A stretch of DNA of 64,000 nucleotides from Acidithiobacillus thiooxidans ATCC 19377 (GTDB lineage: Bacteria > Pseudomonadota > Gammaproteobacteria > Acidithiobacillales > Acidithiobacillaceae), in contig NZ_CP045571.1 in the NCBI RefSeq assembly GCF_009662475.1, forward strand, positions 2,540,501-2,604,500, given 5' to 3'. Made by a program: the position numbers and the translations under genes. The notes beneath the pieces were generated by a model. The model saw nothing but the letters and a program-made list of their open reading frames with translations. It did not search any database and was not told where the DNA came from. Every line of letters begins with the position of its first letter. Position 1 is the first letter of the stretch. Shown one piece after another: positions 1 through 11,878 of the stretch.

Positions 1-1155
1 TCTGCCGCCCGTGATGGCTTCACGAATCACCGGTGCCGTAACCACCTTGTTATCGAGCAGAATGGCCATGCGCTTGCCCACATTTTTGCTGGTCAGATCG
101 CCAAAAATCCGGGTACCGGCATTATTGAAACTGACGTTGATAATGGATTCGCCGTTATTGTTATCCACGCCGGCACTGGCATTACTGAGATAACGACCCG
201 TCAGCACCGTATCGGTATACAACACATAGGGTGAATTATGCAGACCATAATACAGGGCGGTTCCCGGCGGAAGTTGGCCCTTGAGGGCATCTGCCATGTT
301 GGCCTGATCATCCACCATCTTGAATTCCAGCTGGGCCGTAGAACCAATGATCGATTTGGCACGCTGGGTATCCTGAACACCGGGAAGCTGCACGGCAATA
401 TGCTCAACGCCCTGGCGCTGAATCACCGGCTCAGATACGCCCAGTTCGTCAATACGGTTACGAATCACCACAATGGCCTGTTGTAAGGCGTCGTCTTTCA
501 TTTTCTTGGCGGCATCGGGCGTGATGGTGACGTCGATTATGCCCTTGGGTTGTACGGTGACGGCATAATCGGGGTATTGCTGGGCAATCACTTTTTGCGC
601 TTCCACAGCCAAAGCCGGACTGGCCATTTCGATGGCCAGAGCATCAGGCCCCGTAGTATTCACAGCCAGATATTGCAGATCCTTGTGACGCAGAAAAGTG
701 CGCAGGCTGCCACTATCCTGCTCCAAAGCGTGTTTGATGACCGCATCGGTATCCACGCGCAGGAGCAAATATACACCGCCGCGCAAATCCAGTCCGAGGT
801 TTACGGGCTTGCCCCCTACGGATTTCAGCCAGTCGGGCTCGGCGGACATTTGCGACAGAATCACCTGGGCGTTGGCCGGAAGCTTATTCTGCAACAAAGT
901 TTCGGCCAGCCCCTGGGCATTGTCGTTGGGAAAAAAGAATGTGCTGCCCTGGGCATCACTACGGACGCTGCTCACCGGAATTTTGGCGTCCTGGAGCCAG
1001 CCTTGCAGGGTCGTTACGGGCGGAATGATCGTTCCGATCGGGGCGCGGACTTCCACGGCAGCATGCCAACCGTAAAAATTGGGCAGTGCATAAAGCAGCG
1101 CAGGTATGACAACCAGGAGAATGATCAGGTACTTCCACCACGGATAACGGGTCAT
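1..1155 (-). CDS. secD: SecD, Sec translocon accessory subunit (C-terminal part beyond window)
   Basis: SecD is the inner-membrane subunit that, with SecF, uses the proton motive force to help preproteins through SecYEG. The leftward frame runs from an ATG at 1155 (MTRYPWWKYL) to the window edge without a stop, giving 385 codons of a usual ~610. There is an N-terminal membrane segment at about residues 9-25 and the family signature NLGLDLRGGVYL. A long periplasmic region follows, with VIRNRIDELGVSEP and then FNNAGTRIFGDLTS. The C-terminal membrane domain lies outside. The gene begins 9 bases after yajC, the usual yajC-secD-secF order, so secF is expected further left. Confidence 0.95.
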   Translation of the reverse strand, partial: MTRYPWWKYLIILLVVIPALLYALPNFYGWHAAVEVRAPIGTIIPPVTTLQGWLQDAKIPVSSVRSDAQGSTFFFPNDNAQGLAETLLQNKLPANAQVILSQMSAEPDWLKSVGGKPVNLGLDLRGGVYLLLRVDTDAVIKHALEQDSGSLRTFLRHKDLQYLAVNTTGPDALAIEMASPALAVEAQKVIAQQYPDYAVTVQPKGIIDVTITPDAAKKMKDDALQQAIVVIRNRIDELGVSEPVIQRQGVEHIAVQLPGVQDTQRAKSIIGSTAQLEFKMVDDQANMADALKGQLPPGTALYYGLHNSPYVLYTDTVLTGRYLSNASAGVDNNNGESIINVSFNNAGTRIFGDLTSKNVGKRMAILLDNKVVTAPVIREAITGGR

Positions 1156-1164
1156 GAACAGGCC

Positions 1165-1500
1165 TTAAAGTTTTTTCAGAGTCCCTTTGGGAAGCAACAA
1201 GGTGACCGCCGCCTTCTGGACTTTTACGGTAACCCCTTCAGCGACTTCAATGTGCAAGTATTCGTCGCCCAGTTGCATGACGCGCCCGGCGAGGCCGCCG
1301 ACAGTAACTACTTCATCCCCCTTGGAGATGGAAGCCATGAGCTGGCGTTGTTCCTTGGATTTTCTCATCTGCGGACGAATCATCATAAAATAGATAATTG
1401 CCCCGAAGACCAGAATATAGACAATCATGATCAGTCCAGAGTCTGAACCACCACCGGCTGCAGTTCCGGCATAGGCATTGGCAATCGGTGAAAAACTCAT
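1165..1500 (-). CDS. yajC: YajC, Sec translocon auxiliary protein
   Basis: A small inner-membrane protein of the SecDF-YajC complex. It has 111 residues, the normal length. One membrane segment sits at about residues 23-43 (MIVYILVFGAIIYFMMIRPQ), followed by the family hallmark of a basic patch (RPQMRKSKEQRQ) and a KGDEVVTVGGLAGRV stretch. The start is supported by a purine-rich AGGAGTG just upstream (about 1502-1508). It sits directly before secD and after tgt, the standard queA-tgt-yajC-secD order. Confidence 0.95.
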   Translation of the reverse strand: MSFSPIANAYAGTAAGGGSDSGLIMIVYILVFGAIIYFMMIRPQMRKSKEQRQLMASISKGDEVVTVGGLAGRVMQLGDEYLHIEVAEGVTVKVQKAAVTLLLPKGTLKKL

Positions 1501-1541
1501 TATTCACTCCTGATCAGGTTTGCGGGCGCCCATTGTAGCCT

Positions 1542-3700
<2,159 letters not shown>

Positions 3701-3712
3701 CTTGTCTCTTTT

Positions 3713-5038
3713 TCAGGAAAACCAGTCCGACTCATCATTCTCAGGATGCGGGATGACTTGCACCTGGGTAATACGCGGGCCTTTTTTGCGCAATACCAGA
3801 ACATCAAAATCGGGAAACGCTACTCTTTCACCTTCTTCCGGAACCCTGTCCAGTTGGCGCATGACCAGCCCACCGATGGTATCTGCTGCATCTTCGTCAA
3901 TATCCCGATCCAGACAACGCTCCAGGGAATAGAGGGACAGGCTTCCTGAACCCACCCAGCTACCATCCAGGCGTCGCTGCCACTCCTTGCGCTGATGGCG
4001 GAATTCGTCGGGGATAACGCCGAGCAGACTTTCCAGAACATGATCCAGCGTCACAAAACCGGTGATAGTGCCTAGGTCATCCACCACCAGCGCAAAATGC
4101 GGATGACCGGAACGAAAATGGCTCAGCAGGTCCATGGCGGGCATGGCTTTATTGACCGAAGGCAAGGGACGTAAAAGACTTTTGAGATCGCCCAGATTAT
4201 CATGGCGCACCATCTGCGCAAAAGCGTCTTTCACATGCAGCAGACCGATCACATGCTGGCGGTCGCCCTCGCAAACCGGGTAACGGGTAAAACGATGGCG
4301 CAACATCATTGCCCGGGTTTCTTCGGAACTCTCTTCGCGCATCAGGCAGATCATGTCTGCTGCGGGACGCATCAAATCACCGGCTGTCAATTCATTGAAG
4401 TCCAGGGTGCGGTCGAGAATATCACCGGTGCGCTGACCCAGGGTTCCCTGAGCCTGGCTGAGGGCAAGAATCATCGCCAGTTCATCCCGGGAATGCGGCG
4501 CATCACCGGCATGCTGATCCAGACGTAGGGCGAACAGGCGCAGCACCATGCGTGTTGCCCCGTTGAGAACAAAAATGGCGGGGTACATCAGCCAATAGAA
4601 GGCGTAGAGCGGAGCACCCGTCCACAGAGAAACGGCTTCGACTTTACGAATGGCCAGGGATTTAGGTACCAACTCGCCAATCACAATAACCACGAATGAA
4701 ACCAGTGCAAATCCCACTGCCAGGGCGATGGAATGGAGCAGAGTCGGGTCCCGAACCCCGAAAAACCGGAACACCGGCTCCAGTAGATGCGCCATCGCGG
4801 GCTCACCAATCCAGCCAATGCCCAGGGAGGCAAAGGTAATGCCCAGTTGCGTGGCCGAAAGATAAGCATCCAGACGCGCATGCATCCGCACCAGAATGCG
4901 CCCACGCAGCCCGTGTTCCTGGGCCAGAGTACGCGCATGGGTGCTGCGCAGGCGGACCAGGGCGAATTCGGCCGCCACAAAGAATCCATTGAGAAAAATC
5001 AGGAGGGCTGCCAGTAGCAGCCCGTTTGCTTCAGTCAC
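3713..5038 (-). CDS. CorC/HlyC (TlyC)-family membrane protein: DUF21, CBS pair, CorC_HlyC domain
   Basis: A 441-residue inner-membrane protein of the hemolysin-C/CorC family, members of which are linked to Mg2+ or Co2+ efflux or to tolerance of membrane-active stress. Residues about 1-190 form the DUF21 membrane domain (LLLAALLIFLNGFFVAAEFALVRLRS starts it). A CBS pair follows at about 215-340 (MRPAADMICLMREESS, FALVVDDLGTITGFVTLDHV). The C-terminal 90 residues match the CorC_HlyC domain (GSLSLYSLERCLDRD, DTIGGLVMRQLDRVPEEGE). It precedes a second CBS protein and queA. Old names calling such proteins haemolysins are not supported by function. The substrate is unknown. Confidence 0.88.
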   Translation of the reverse strand: MTEANGLLLAALLIFLNGFFVAAEFALVRLRSTHARTLAQEHGLRGRILVRMHARLDAYLSATQLGITFASLGIGWIGEPAMAHLLEPVFRFFGVRDPTLLHSIALAVGFALVSFVVIVIGELVPKSLAIRKVEAVSLWTGAPLYAFYWLMYPAIFVLNGATRMVLRLFALRLDQHAGDAPHSRDELAMILALSQAQGTLGQRTGDILDRTLDFNELTAGDLMRPAADMICLMREESSEETRAMMLRHRFTRYPVCEGDRQHVIGLLHVKDAFAQMVRHDNLGDLKSLLRPLPSVNKAMPAMDLLSHFRSGHPHFALVVDDLGTITGFVTLDHVLESLLGVIPDEFRHQRKEWQRRLDGSWVGSGSLSLYSLERCLDRDIDEDAADTIGGLVMRQLDRVPEEGERVAFPDFDVLVLRKKGPRITQVQVIPHPENDESDWFS

Positions 5039-5079
5039 CGGGGCAGACCCCCACCTGCAGCACTTTGCTCGGAATGTGT

Positions 5080-5673
5080 TTAGTCATCACTGGCGATGAG
5101 TTGCTCCAAACCCGCAAAACTTTGCACCACATCATTACTTTGCAGGGTTACACCCAGCTGCCGGGCAATCTGGCTGATGGAAAAAATTCCACGTATTTCA
5201 AATCCATGCGTGGTTTCCTCACGCACCAGGGCATGCTGACGACCCGCCTTGCGCAAGGTGAGGACAATATCCCCTACAGTGGAGCGTTCTACCTCGGGAA
5301 AATCCAGCACATCAATTTGTCCAAGGGGCACCATGATATTCTGGACCTTGATGTCATCACGGGCGATATGGTCTTCTGCAGCCAGCCGAACCGGCTTTTC
5401 CCCCATGATGTCCCGGGCCGTAATCAAGCCGACCAGGGTCCCCAAATCATCCAGAACAAATAACAGGCGTACGCCCACATGAATCATGCGCTGCATGGCC
5501 TGATCAATAGTGGACTCCGGCTTGATGGATGCAGCCGGGACGCGGCGCAGATCCGTCATACTATTCAGTGCGGAGTCTTCCGGCTTGAGACTCAGGGGCA
5601 AACCATTATCAAACAGACAAATGCGGGTATCCGGCTGGAGGCCGTAACGTTGTAAGGCACGGAATCTTGTCAT
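5080..5673 (-). CDS. CBS-domain protein
   Basis: A 197-residue soluble protein holding two CBS motifs, the adenosine-nucleotide-sensing modules. One lies at about residues 43-100 (VPAASIKPESTIDQAMQRM, LLFVLDDLGTLVGLITARDI) and the second at about 110-180 (VQNIMVPLGQIDVLDF, EIRGIFSISQIARQLG). There is no fused enzyme or membrane domain, so it probably acts as a regulatory subunit. Its only hint of partnership is its place beside the CBS-containing CorC-like protein. The start ATG lies after a GGAGAAAAAGAG purine stretch, which supports it. Confidence 0.85.
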   Translation of the reverse strand: MTRFRALQRYGLQPDTRICLFDNGLPLSLKPEDSALNSMTDLRRVPAASIKPESTIDQAMQRMIHVGVRLLFVLDDLGTLVGLITARDIMGEKPVRLAAEDHIARDDIKVQNIMVPLGQIDVLDFPEVERSTVGDIVLTLRKAGRQHALVREETTHGFEIRGIFSISQIARQLGVTLQSNDVVQSFAGLEQLIASDD

Positions 5674-5736
5674 CTCTTTTTCTCCGTCAGTTTAATGATA
5701 GGAAAACAACTCTCTGTAAACACAGCATAGCGCAAA

Positions 5737-6954
5737 TCAGACAGCGCTATTTGCGGCTGCAAAACCTCGTAGCAAATCATCCCGTAGATCATCTACATGT
5801 TCCAGACCGACACTGATGCGCAGCAAACCATCGCCAACACCGGCAGCAGCCCGGGCTTCAGGACTGACCCGGCTATGGGTTGTGCTGGCCGGGTGGGTGA
5901 TGGTGGTTTTGGCATCCCCCAGATTGGCGGTCAGGGAAAGCAGACGCAGGCCATTGACGAAAGCCCAGGCTGCTGCCTGCCCACCTTTCAGATCAAAGGA
6001 GAGGATGGCACCTGGACGCTTTTGTTGCTGCGCGGCCAGGGCATATTGCGGATGCGTTTTCAGGCCTGGGAAATACACCTGTTCCACTTCCGGACGGTTG
6101 TCCAGCCACTCGGCCATTTGCTGGGCGTTCTGACAATGCTTTTCCATGCGCAAAGCCAGCGTTTCCAGCCCTTTAAGCTGCACCCAGGCATTAAACGGAC
6201 TCAGGCTGGGGCCAGCTGTGCGCACAAAATTGCGGGGCCCATTATTCAACAGGGCGTTACTGCCGCACACGGCACCACCTAGAGTCCGGCCCTGCCCGTC
6301 CAGATATTTGGTGGCAGAATGTAACACCAGATCGGCCCCAAACCGGAGGGGTTGCTGAAGTATCGGCGTACAGAAACAATTATCTACTACCAGCCAGGCG
6401 TCGTGTTGATGCGCCAGATCGGCCAAAGCCGCCATATCGCCAATCTCCGTCAAGGGATTGGAAGGGGTTTCCAGAAACAGCAAGCGGGTTTCCGGACGAA
6501 TGGCGGCTTTCCAGGCCTCTAAATCCGCCAGGGGCACAAAGGTGGTTTCCACCCCGAAACGTCCGAGAATGCTGCTGAGAAACTGTACCGTCGTCCCGAA
6601 AATGGAACGCGATGCGACGATATGATCGCCGGCCTTCAATAACCCCATGAAGGCCGTCATGCAGGCGGCCATCCCTGAAGCGGTCGCCACACAAGCCTCA
6701 GCACCCTCCAGGGCTGCCAGACGCTCTTCAAAAGTGCGCACCGTCGGATTGGTAAAACGCGCGTAAATATTTCCCGGGACTCGCCCGGCGAAACGCTCGG
6801 CCGCTTCTTCAGCAGAGTCGAATACAAAACTGGAAGTCGGGAAAATGGCTTCGCTATGTTCCTGTTCCTGGGTTCGATGAATGCCCGAACGAATAGCGAG
6901 GGTTTCCGGACGCAATTGCGCAGTCCAAGCCGCATCCTGATTTTCTGAACTCAT
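5737..6954 (-). CDS. metZ: O-succinylhomoserine sulfhydrylase
   Basis: A PLP enzyme of the Cys/Met metabolism family that makes homocysteine directly from O-succinylhomoserine and sulfide. It has 405 residues. The PLP-binding lysine lies in LHSATKYLDGQGR; the phosphate-binding ASGMAACMTAF and substrate-region TPSNPLTEI stretches are also clear. Its identity as MetZ, rather than cystathionine gamma-synthase, rests on sequence resemblance plus the purF-metZ linkage seen in Pseudomonas. The start overlaps the purF stop (ATGA), suggesting coupling. Direct sulfhydrylation would suit a sulfide-rich metabolism, but that is inference. Confidence 0.9.
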   Translation of the reverse strand: MSSENQDAAWTAQLRPETLAIRSGIHRTQEQEHSEAIFPTSSFVFDSAEEAAERFAGRVPGNIYARFTNPTVRTFEERLAALEGAEACVATASGMAACMTAFMGLLKAGDHIVASRSIFGTTVQFLSSILGRFGVETTFVPLADLEAWKAAIRPETRLLFLETPSNPLTEIGDMAALADLAHQHDAWLVVDNCFCTPILQQPLRFGADLVLHSATKYLDGQGRTLGGAVCGSNALLNNGPRNFVRTAGPSLSPFNAWVQLKGLETLALRMEKHCQNAQQMAEWLDNRPEVEQVYFPGLKTHPQYALAAQQQKRPGAILSFDLKGGQAAAWAFVNGLRLLSLTANLGDAKTTITHPASTTHSRVSPEARAAAGVGDGLLRISVGLEHVDDLRDDLLRGFAAANSAV

Positions 6955-8396
6955 TTCACCTCCTTGAGCAGGTGCAACTGACGGGAGCCATGTCCTTCAG
7001 GGGTAGGCAACGGATAGTCGTCACTGAAACAGGCATCACAAAATCCCTGAGTGCGCGCACCGACTGCTTCGTACAGGGCGTCCAGACTGATATAGCCCAA
7101 GCTGTCCGCCCCGATGATTTTCCGCACTTCCTCAATACTATGCTGGGCAGCAATCAATTGGGAGCGGTCCGGAGTATCAATACCGTAATAACAGGGCCCC
7201 GTCGTCGGTGGTGAACTGACCAGAAAATGTACTTCACGGGCCCCGGCAGCGCGCACCAGGTTGACAATTTTGGCGCTGGTGGTGCCGCGCACAATCGAGT
7301 CATCCACCAGAATGACGCGTTTACCACGGAGAATATTGGGTTGGGCATTGAGCTTGACCTTGACGCCAAAATCGCGGCCACGCTGGGCGGGCTGGATAAA
7401 GGTGCGGCCGACATAATGATTACGGATCAGGCCCAGTTCGAAGGGGAGACCGGAAGCTTCTGCATAACCCATGGCCGCAGCAACACCAGAGTCCGGCACG
7501 GGCACCACCAAATCGGCCTCACGCGGGTGCAGATGGGCAAGGGCCCTGCCAATCTGCTTACGCGCCGAATACACATGAGTGCCATCCAGAACGCTATCGG
7601 GTCGCGCAAAATAAATGTATTCAAACACACACATTCTGCGTTCGACGGGGGCAAAAGGCCTGCGGCTTTCGATGCCCTCCTTGGAAATAATGATGAGTTC
7701 GCCGGGCTCAATATCCCGGACAAATTCAGCACCCATCAAATCCAGGGCGCAGGTTTCGGAAGCCAGCACAAACCCCCCGGAATCAATCAGACGACCGAGA
7801 ACCAGGGGACGAAAACCCATGGGGTCGCGCGCGCCGATCAGGCGGGTTTCGGTCAGGCAAACCAGGGAATAAGCACCCGAAACCTGTTTCAGTGCAGCAG
7901 CGAGACGGGTTCCCGGGTCGTCTCCGGGCACTCGCGCCAGCAGGTGGACGATGACTTCCGTGTCCATATCCGTATGAAAAATAGCGCCTTCCTGTTCCAG
8001 CCGAAGACGTAATTCATCGGCATTGACCAGATTACCATTATGCCCAACGGCAAAAGCACCGTGCCGGTAATTGATAAAAATCGGCTGAGTATTCCTGAGC
8101 ACAGAACCGCCCGCCGTGGAATAACGCACATGGCCAATGGCCTGCTCGCCGGGCAGCTGGCTGATCTGTTCCAGACCAAACACATCCGCCACCCGTCCCA
8201 TACCGCGCTGGACAAATAACTTGCCCTGATCTTCCGAAACAATACCGGCAGATTCCTGACCACGATGCTGCAGGGCGTATAGCCCCAGATAAGTCAGATT
8301 GGCGGCTTCCGGGTGCCCGAAAACGCCGATCACTCCACATTCATCATGGAAATGATCATCTTCTATCAATTGTTCTTCCCAACGTTCAGTGTGCAA
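6951..8396 (-). CDS. purF: Amidophosphoribosyltransferase (Bacillus-type, with propeptide and Fe-S cysteines)
   Basis: Catalyses the first committed step of purine synthesis, glutamine plus PRPP to phosphoribosylamine. The nucleophile is the Cys in HDECGVIGVFGH, which is not at the N-terminus, so a short propeptide must be removed as in B. subtilis PurF. The PRPP site is VILVDDSIVRGTTSAKIV. Four cysteines match the Bacillus [4Fe-4S] ligands: one in MCVFEYIYFARPDS, one in GPCYYGID, and the pair in FCDACFSDDYP. No ATG precedes the catalytic Cys. The longest frame opens with TTG at 8396; a second TTG at 8369 has GGGAAG upstream and would give an 11-residue N-terminus like the Bacillus one. Confidence 0.94.
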   Translation of the reverse strand: MHTERWEEQLIEDDHFHDECGVIGVFGHPEAANLTYLGLYALQHRGQESAGIVSEDQGKLFVQRGMGRVADVFGLEQISQLPGEQAIGHVRYSTAGGSVLRNTQPIFINYRHGAFAVGHNGNLVNADELRLRLEQEGAIFHTDMDTEVIVHLLARVPGDDPGTRLAAALKQVSGAYSLVCLTETRLIGARDPMGFRPLVLGRLIDSGGFVLASETCALDLMGAEFVRDIEPGELIIISKEGIESRRPFAPVERRMCVFEYIYFARPDSVLDGTHVYSARKQIGRALAHLHPREADLVVPVPDSGVAAAMGYAEASGLPFELGLIRNHYVGRTFIQPAQRGRDFGVKVKLNAQPNILRGKRVILVDDSIVRGTTSAKIVNLVRAAGAREVHFLVSSPPTTGPCYYGIDTPDRSQLIAAQHSIEEVRKIIGADSLGYISLDALYEAVGARTQGFCDACFSDDYPLPTPEGHGSRQLHLLKEVK

Positions 8397-8883
8397 TTTT
8401 CTGCGACTCCAAATAGGACACGGCTGGCGCCGTCAACGATTGTGACCAGTGTTTTATGGGCTCCTGCGCCAGCCAGGAGTTTTTCCACCAGGACTCATGG
8501 GACAAATCCGAAGATTGTACCAATGTGACCAGAATGGCGATCAGCACCAAGCCCCGCAGGAATCCGAAAAAAGTGCCCAGAAACCGGTCGGTGGCTCCAA
8601 AGCCAATGCCGTATAATAACTTACGCACCACAAAAGCGCACAGGGTTCCAACTACCAGACAGGCAAAAAACAGGATAAAAGAAGCTAAGGGTACCCGCCA
8701 TCCGACAGGAATATCATGGGACAACTGGGGCGCCAGCCAGCTCCCCCCCCAGGTCCAGGCTACATAAAATCCACCAACCCAGGCCGCCAATGAAAAAAAT
8801 TCGCGAACCATGCCCCGAAACAGTCCCCACAGGGCGGATAATACGACCAGCCCGACAACGACAATATCCAGCCAGTAATTCAC
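8386..8883 (-). CDS. cvpA: CvpA-family membrane protein
   Basis: A four-segment inner-membrane protein of the CvpA family, named for colicin V production and generally found upstream of purF. Starting at the GTG at 8883 gives VNYWLDIVVVGLVVL, the usual family N-terminus, and 165 residues. A longer version from 8904 is possible but sits inside folC. Hydrophobic segments lie at about 4-22, 26-44, 58-80 and 98-118, with LWGLFRGMVREFFSLAAW between the first two. It overlaps the end of folC by a few bases and the purF frame by 11. The biochemical role is not known. Confidence 0.88.
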   Translation of the reverse strand: MNYWLDIVVVGLVVLSALWGLFRGMVREFFSLAAWVGGFYVAWTWGGSWLAPQLSHDIPVGWRVPLASFILFFACLVVGTLCAFVVRKLLYGIGFGATDRFLGTFFGFLRGLVLIAILVTLVQSSDLSHESWWKNSWLAQEPIKHWSQSLTAPAVSYLESQKIAH

Positions 8884-10172
8884 ACGCTGGTACCGTCCAG
8901 CCATTGCCGGGGCAACTGCTTGACCAGATGAAATGATCCGAAGCAGACAATGCTGTCATCGGCTGTCAAAACGGAACCCAGTGCATCAAGAGCGGTTTGC
9001 ATGTTTTCCTCAATTTCCACATGAGCAGCGCCCATTTCCCACAAACATTTCTGCAGACTGGCAGCACTGGCGGCACGTGGCGTATCGGTTATTTCCAGAA
9101 CATGCCAGACTTCTACACGCCTGAGCAAGTTTTTCAGGGTACCTGCAACGTCTTTATCGGCGAGCATGGCCACTACGGCATGGCAGCGCCCGCCCTGGCC
9201 CTCCAACAGCGTTGCCAATTGTGCCACTGCCTGAGGATTGTGGGCGACATCAACAATCAGACGCGGACCGTTTTCTCCCCAAGGCCGTAACATCTGTGCC
9301 CTGCCCGGCAAATCTGGCCGGATTGACCAATGGCTCAATGCCGCAGCGGAAACGGGTAATTTTTTTTGCAAAAACCAGACGGCGGCCAGGGCGAGGGCCA
9401 GGTTCTGCCATTGCGCAGCAGCGGGCCAGAGCGGTTCCGGTATTGCCAGGGTCTGGCCGAATCCCCACCAACGGCGGGCCTGTGCATCAAAGTCGAAATC
9501 CCGACCGAGTAATTGTAATGGCACCTGATGTTGCGCTGCTGTTTCCAGCACGGAGGCGCAGGGATTTGCAGCATCTCCGTAGAGAGCCGGCACATCGGGC
9601 CGAAAAATTCCGGATTTTTCCCGACCGATGGACAGTCGATCCGGGCCCAGCCAGTCCTGATGATCCAGATCTACCGTAGTCAGCACGCTGCAGTCCGGAT
9701 CAAAAGCGTTGACAGCGTCCAGTCGCCCACCCAGTCCGACCTCCAGTATGGCCAGATCCACCTGCGCCGCACAGAGAATTTTCACTGCAGCCAGGGTCGT
9801 GATTTCAAAAAAGGTCAGGGCAATGCTTCCGGCAACGGCCGCAATGTCATCCAGTGCAGCGTCCCAGTCGGACATCGAAGCAGATGTGCCATTCAGCCGC
9901 AGACGTTCGTTAAACGACCAGATATGCGGGCTGGTATAGGCGGCTACCCGGTAACCGGCCTGTCGATAAAAAGTCTCCAGACAAGCCACCGTAGAACCCT
10001 TGCCATTGGTACCGGCCACGGTAATGACCGGCATCGGCAAACGCGCAGGCAAATCCAGCAAAGCCATGGCCGTCCGCATACGCTCCAGACCCAGGACAAT
10101 CCGTTCCGGCGGGCCGGCCATGCGAATCACCTGATCACTGAGGGCATCCGTCGACGCCCTGCTCTGCAGCAC
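8880..10172 (-). CDS. folC: Folylpolyglutamate synthase / dihydrofolate synthase
   Basis: Adds glutamate to dihydropteroate and extends the polyglutamate tail of folates. It has 430 residues. The ATP-binding loop TVAGTNGKGSTVACLE (about residues 50-65) is canonical, followed by YTSPHIWSFNERLRLNG and the LEVGLGGRLDAVNAF motif. The ligase C-terminal domain begins near DVAHNPQAVAQLA. It lies between accD and cvpA. The SPOR-domain gene dedD, often found between folC and cvpA in gammaproteobacteria, is absent here because folC and cvpA overlap. Confidence 0.95.
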   Translation of the reverse strand: MLQSRASTDALSDQVIRMAGPPERIVLGLERMRTAMALLDLPARLPMPVITVAGTNGKGSTVACLETFYRQAGYRVAAYTSPHIWSFNERLRLNGTSASMSDWDAALDDIAAVAGSIALTFFEITTLAAVKILCAAQVDLAILEVGLGGRLDAVNAFDPDCSVLTTVDLDHQDWLGPDRLSIGREKSGIFRPDVPALYGDAANPCASVLETAAQHQVPLQLLGRDFDFDAQARRWWGFGQTLAIPEPLWPAAAQWQNLALALAAVWFLQKKLPVSAAALSHWSIRPDLPGRAQMLRPWGENGPRLIVDVAHNPQAVAQLATLLEGQGGRCHAVVAMLADKDVAGTLKNLLRRVEVWHVLEITDTPRAASAASLQKCLWEMGAAHVEIEENMQTALDALGSVLTADDSIVCFGSFHLVKQLPRQWLDGTSV

Positions 10173-10181
10173 GATCAGCTC

Positions 10182-11066
10182 CTAGGGTTTGCTGCTGGAC
10201 TGGGTCAGCATCCCCAGTATTTCACCGATCACCGTGCGCAACTGGCGGCGATCCACAATCTGGTCAATAGCCCCGTGTTCCAGCAAATACTCCGAACGCT
10301 GAAAACCAACCGGCAGCTTTTCGCGGATCGTCTGTTCGATGACGCGTGGCCCCGCAAAGCCAATGAGGGCCTTGGGCTCGGCAATCAGCACGTCGCCCAG
10401 GGTCGCGAGGCTGGCAGAAACCCCGCCCATGGTGGGGTCCGTCAGCACCGAAATAAAAGGCAGTCCGGCCTTGGCCAGGCGTTCAACGGCTGCCGAGGTT
10501 TTGGCCATCTGCATCAGTGACAGCAGACCTTCCTGCATCCGGGCACCGCCACTGGCTGAAAAACAGACCAATGGACAGCGATCTACCAGGGCGGTTTCTG
10601 CGGCCCGGGCAAAACGGGCGCCGACCACCGAACCCATGCTCCCCCCCATGAATTCAAAAGCAAAAGCGGCAACCACCACCGGACGCCCCTGCAGCAGGCC
10701 GCGCATGACCACCAAAGCATCTTTTTCACCGGTCTTGGTCTGGGCTTCCTGCAAACGCTCCTTGTAGCGCTTCTGATCTTTGAAACGCAGGGGATCAACG
10801 GGGACATATTCCTTGGCAATTTCCAGGCGCGGTTCTGCATCCAGGAAAAAATCCAGACGCTGCCGGGCCGTAATGCGCTGATGATGACCACAATTGGGAC
10901 AGACAAACAGATTTTCTTCCAGCTCGGTACGATACAAAACCGTTTGGCAGGTGGGGCACTTGGACCAAAGCCCTTCGGGTACCGTGCGCTTGTTTTCCGC
11001 CGCTTGCGGCTCTGGATTAGGGTTTTTCTTGATTTTGGGGGGTAATACCCGGTCAAACCAGCTCAT
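10182..11066 (-). CDS. accD: Acetyl-CoA carboxylase, carboxyltransferase beta subunit
   Basis: The beta half of the carboxyltransferase that makes malonyl-CoA for fatty acid synthesis, paired with AccA encoded elsewhere. It has 294 residues. An N-terminal zinc ribbon is visible as [20 protein letters not shown] followed by PNCG, a C-x2-C ... C-x2-C pattern at about residues 37-60. The crotonase-like core follows, with [36 protein letters not shown] and [19 protein letters not shown]. The start overlaps the trpA stop (ATGA), so translation of trpA and accD appears coupled. Confidence 0.96.
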   Translation of the reverse strand: MSWFDRVLPPKIKKNPNPEPQAAENKRTVPEGLWSKCPTCQTVLYRTELEENLFVCPNCGHHQRITARQRLDFFLDAEPRLEIAKEYVPVDPLRFKDQKRYKERLQEAQTKTGEKDALVVMRGLLQGRPVVVAAFAFEFMGGSMGSVVGARFARAAETALVDRCPLVCFSASGGARMQEGLLSLMQMAKTSAAVERLAKAGLPFISVLTDPTMGGVSASLATLGDVLIAEPKALIGFAGPRVIEQTIREKLPVGFQRSEYLLEHGAIDQIVDRRQLRTVIGEILGMLTQSSSKP

Positions 11067-11878
11067 TGAACACTCCGGGGTTTTTGTACGGCACCCGCCA
11101 ACGCTTGAATAAAGTTTTTGGCCACCTGAACGGCTGCCTGATCATTGCTGCAATCGGCCAGTTGTTCGACCAGGGCACTGCCTACCACTACGGCATCCGC
11201 ACCTTGGGCAACCCGGGTCACTGTCTCGGCATCACGAATTCCAAAGCCGATGGCAACTGGCAAAGCCAATTCCCGGCGCAATTCACCAACCCGTTTGAGG
11301 ACCTCGGGCCAGTCAGACTGCGCAGCCCCGGTAATGCCCCGCAAGGAGACATAGTAGACAAAACCGCTGCCCAGTTCGCGGACCGTCTGCACCCGCGCCG
11401 CGCCACTGGTGGGAGCCAGCAGAAAAATGGGGTCCACACCACAGGCCTTGAGCAAAGCTGATTCCTCGCGGCCCTCTTCGGGGGTGAGATCGACAATGAT
11501 AACCCCATCCACGCCAGCCCCTGCCGCCAACTCCGCAAAGGTCGCCATACCCATGGCTTCGAGCGGATTCAGATAACCCATGAGGATGACCGGCGTCCGT
11601 TGATTGCTGCGCCGGAATTCGCGGACCCACTCCAACACCATCCGCAACTTGACGCCACGCCCGAGGGCGCGCTCACTGGCCCGCTGAATACTGGGTCCAT
11701 CTGCCATGGGATCGGAAAAGGGCATGCCCAACTCAATCGCATCCGCTCCGGATTCTACCAGGGCATGCATGAGGGGCACGGTTGCCGTCAGGGAAGGATC
11801 GCCGGCGGTGATAAAAGGGATAAGGGCCGCCCGATTTTTCTGCTGCAACTGCGCAAACATGGCCGCTAGACGACTCAT
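11063..11878 (-). CDS. trpA: Tryptophan synthase alpha chain
   Basis: Cleaves indole-3-glycerol phosphate and passes indole to TrpB. The protein has 271 residues. Catalytic Glu is in [18 protein letters not shown] (about residues 45-62) and catalytic Asp in [12 protein letters not shown] (about 125-136). The phosphate loop is seen as [11 protein letters not shown] and the late [12 protein letters not shown]-like stretch. It overlaps trpB upstream and accD downstream by four bases each, so these genes form one tightly coupled unit. Confidence 0.96.
   Translation of the reverse strand: MSRLAAMFAQLQQKNRAALIPFITAGDPSLTATVPLMHALVESGADAIELGMPFSDPMADGPSIQRASERALGRGVKLRMVLEWVREFRRSNQRTPVILMGYLNPLEAMGMATFAELAAGAGVDGVIIVDLTPEEGREESALLKACGVDPIFLLAPTSGAARVQTVRELGSGFVYYVSLRGITGAAQSDWPEVLKRVGELRRELALPVAIGFGIRDAETVTRVAQGADAVVVGSALVEQLADCSNDQAAVQVAKNFIQALAGAVQKPRSVQ

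Noticed and set aside
550-1446. 298-codon plus-strand open frame over secD/yajC
   Set aside because: Antisense to two clearly conserved genes; its product has no recognisable motif and a composition typical of a shadow frame.
9528-10520. 330-codon plus-strand open frame over folC/accD
   Set aside because: Lies antisense to conserved motifs of folC and accD; no ribosome site or domain of its own.
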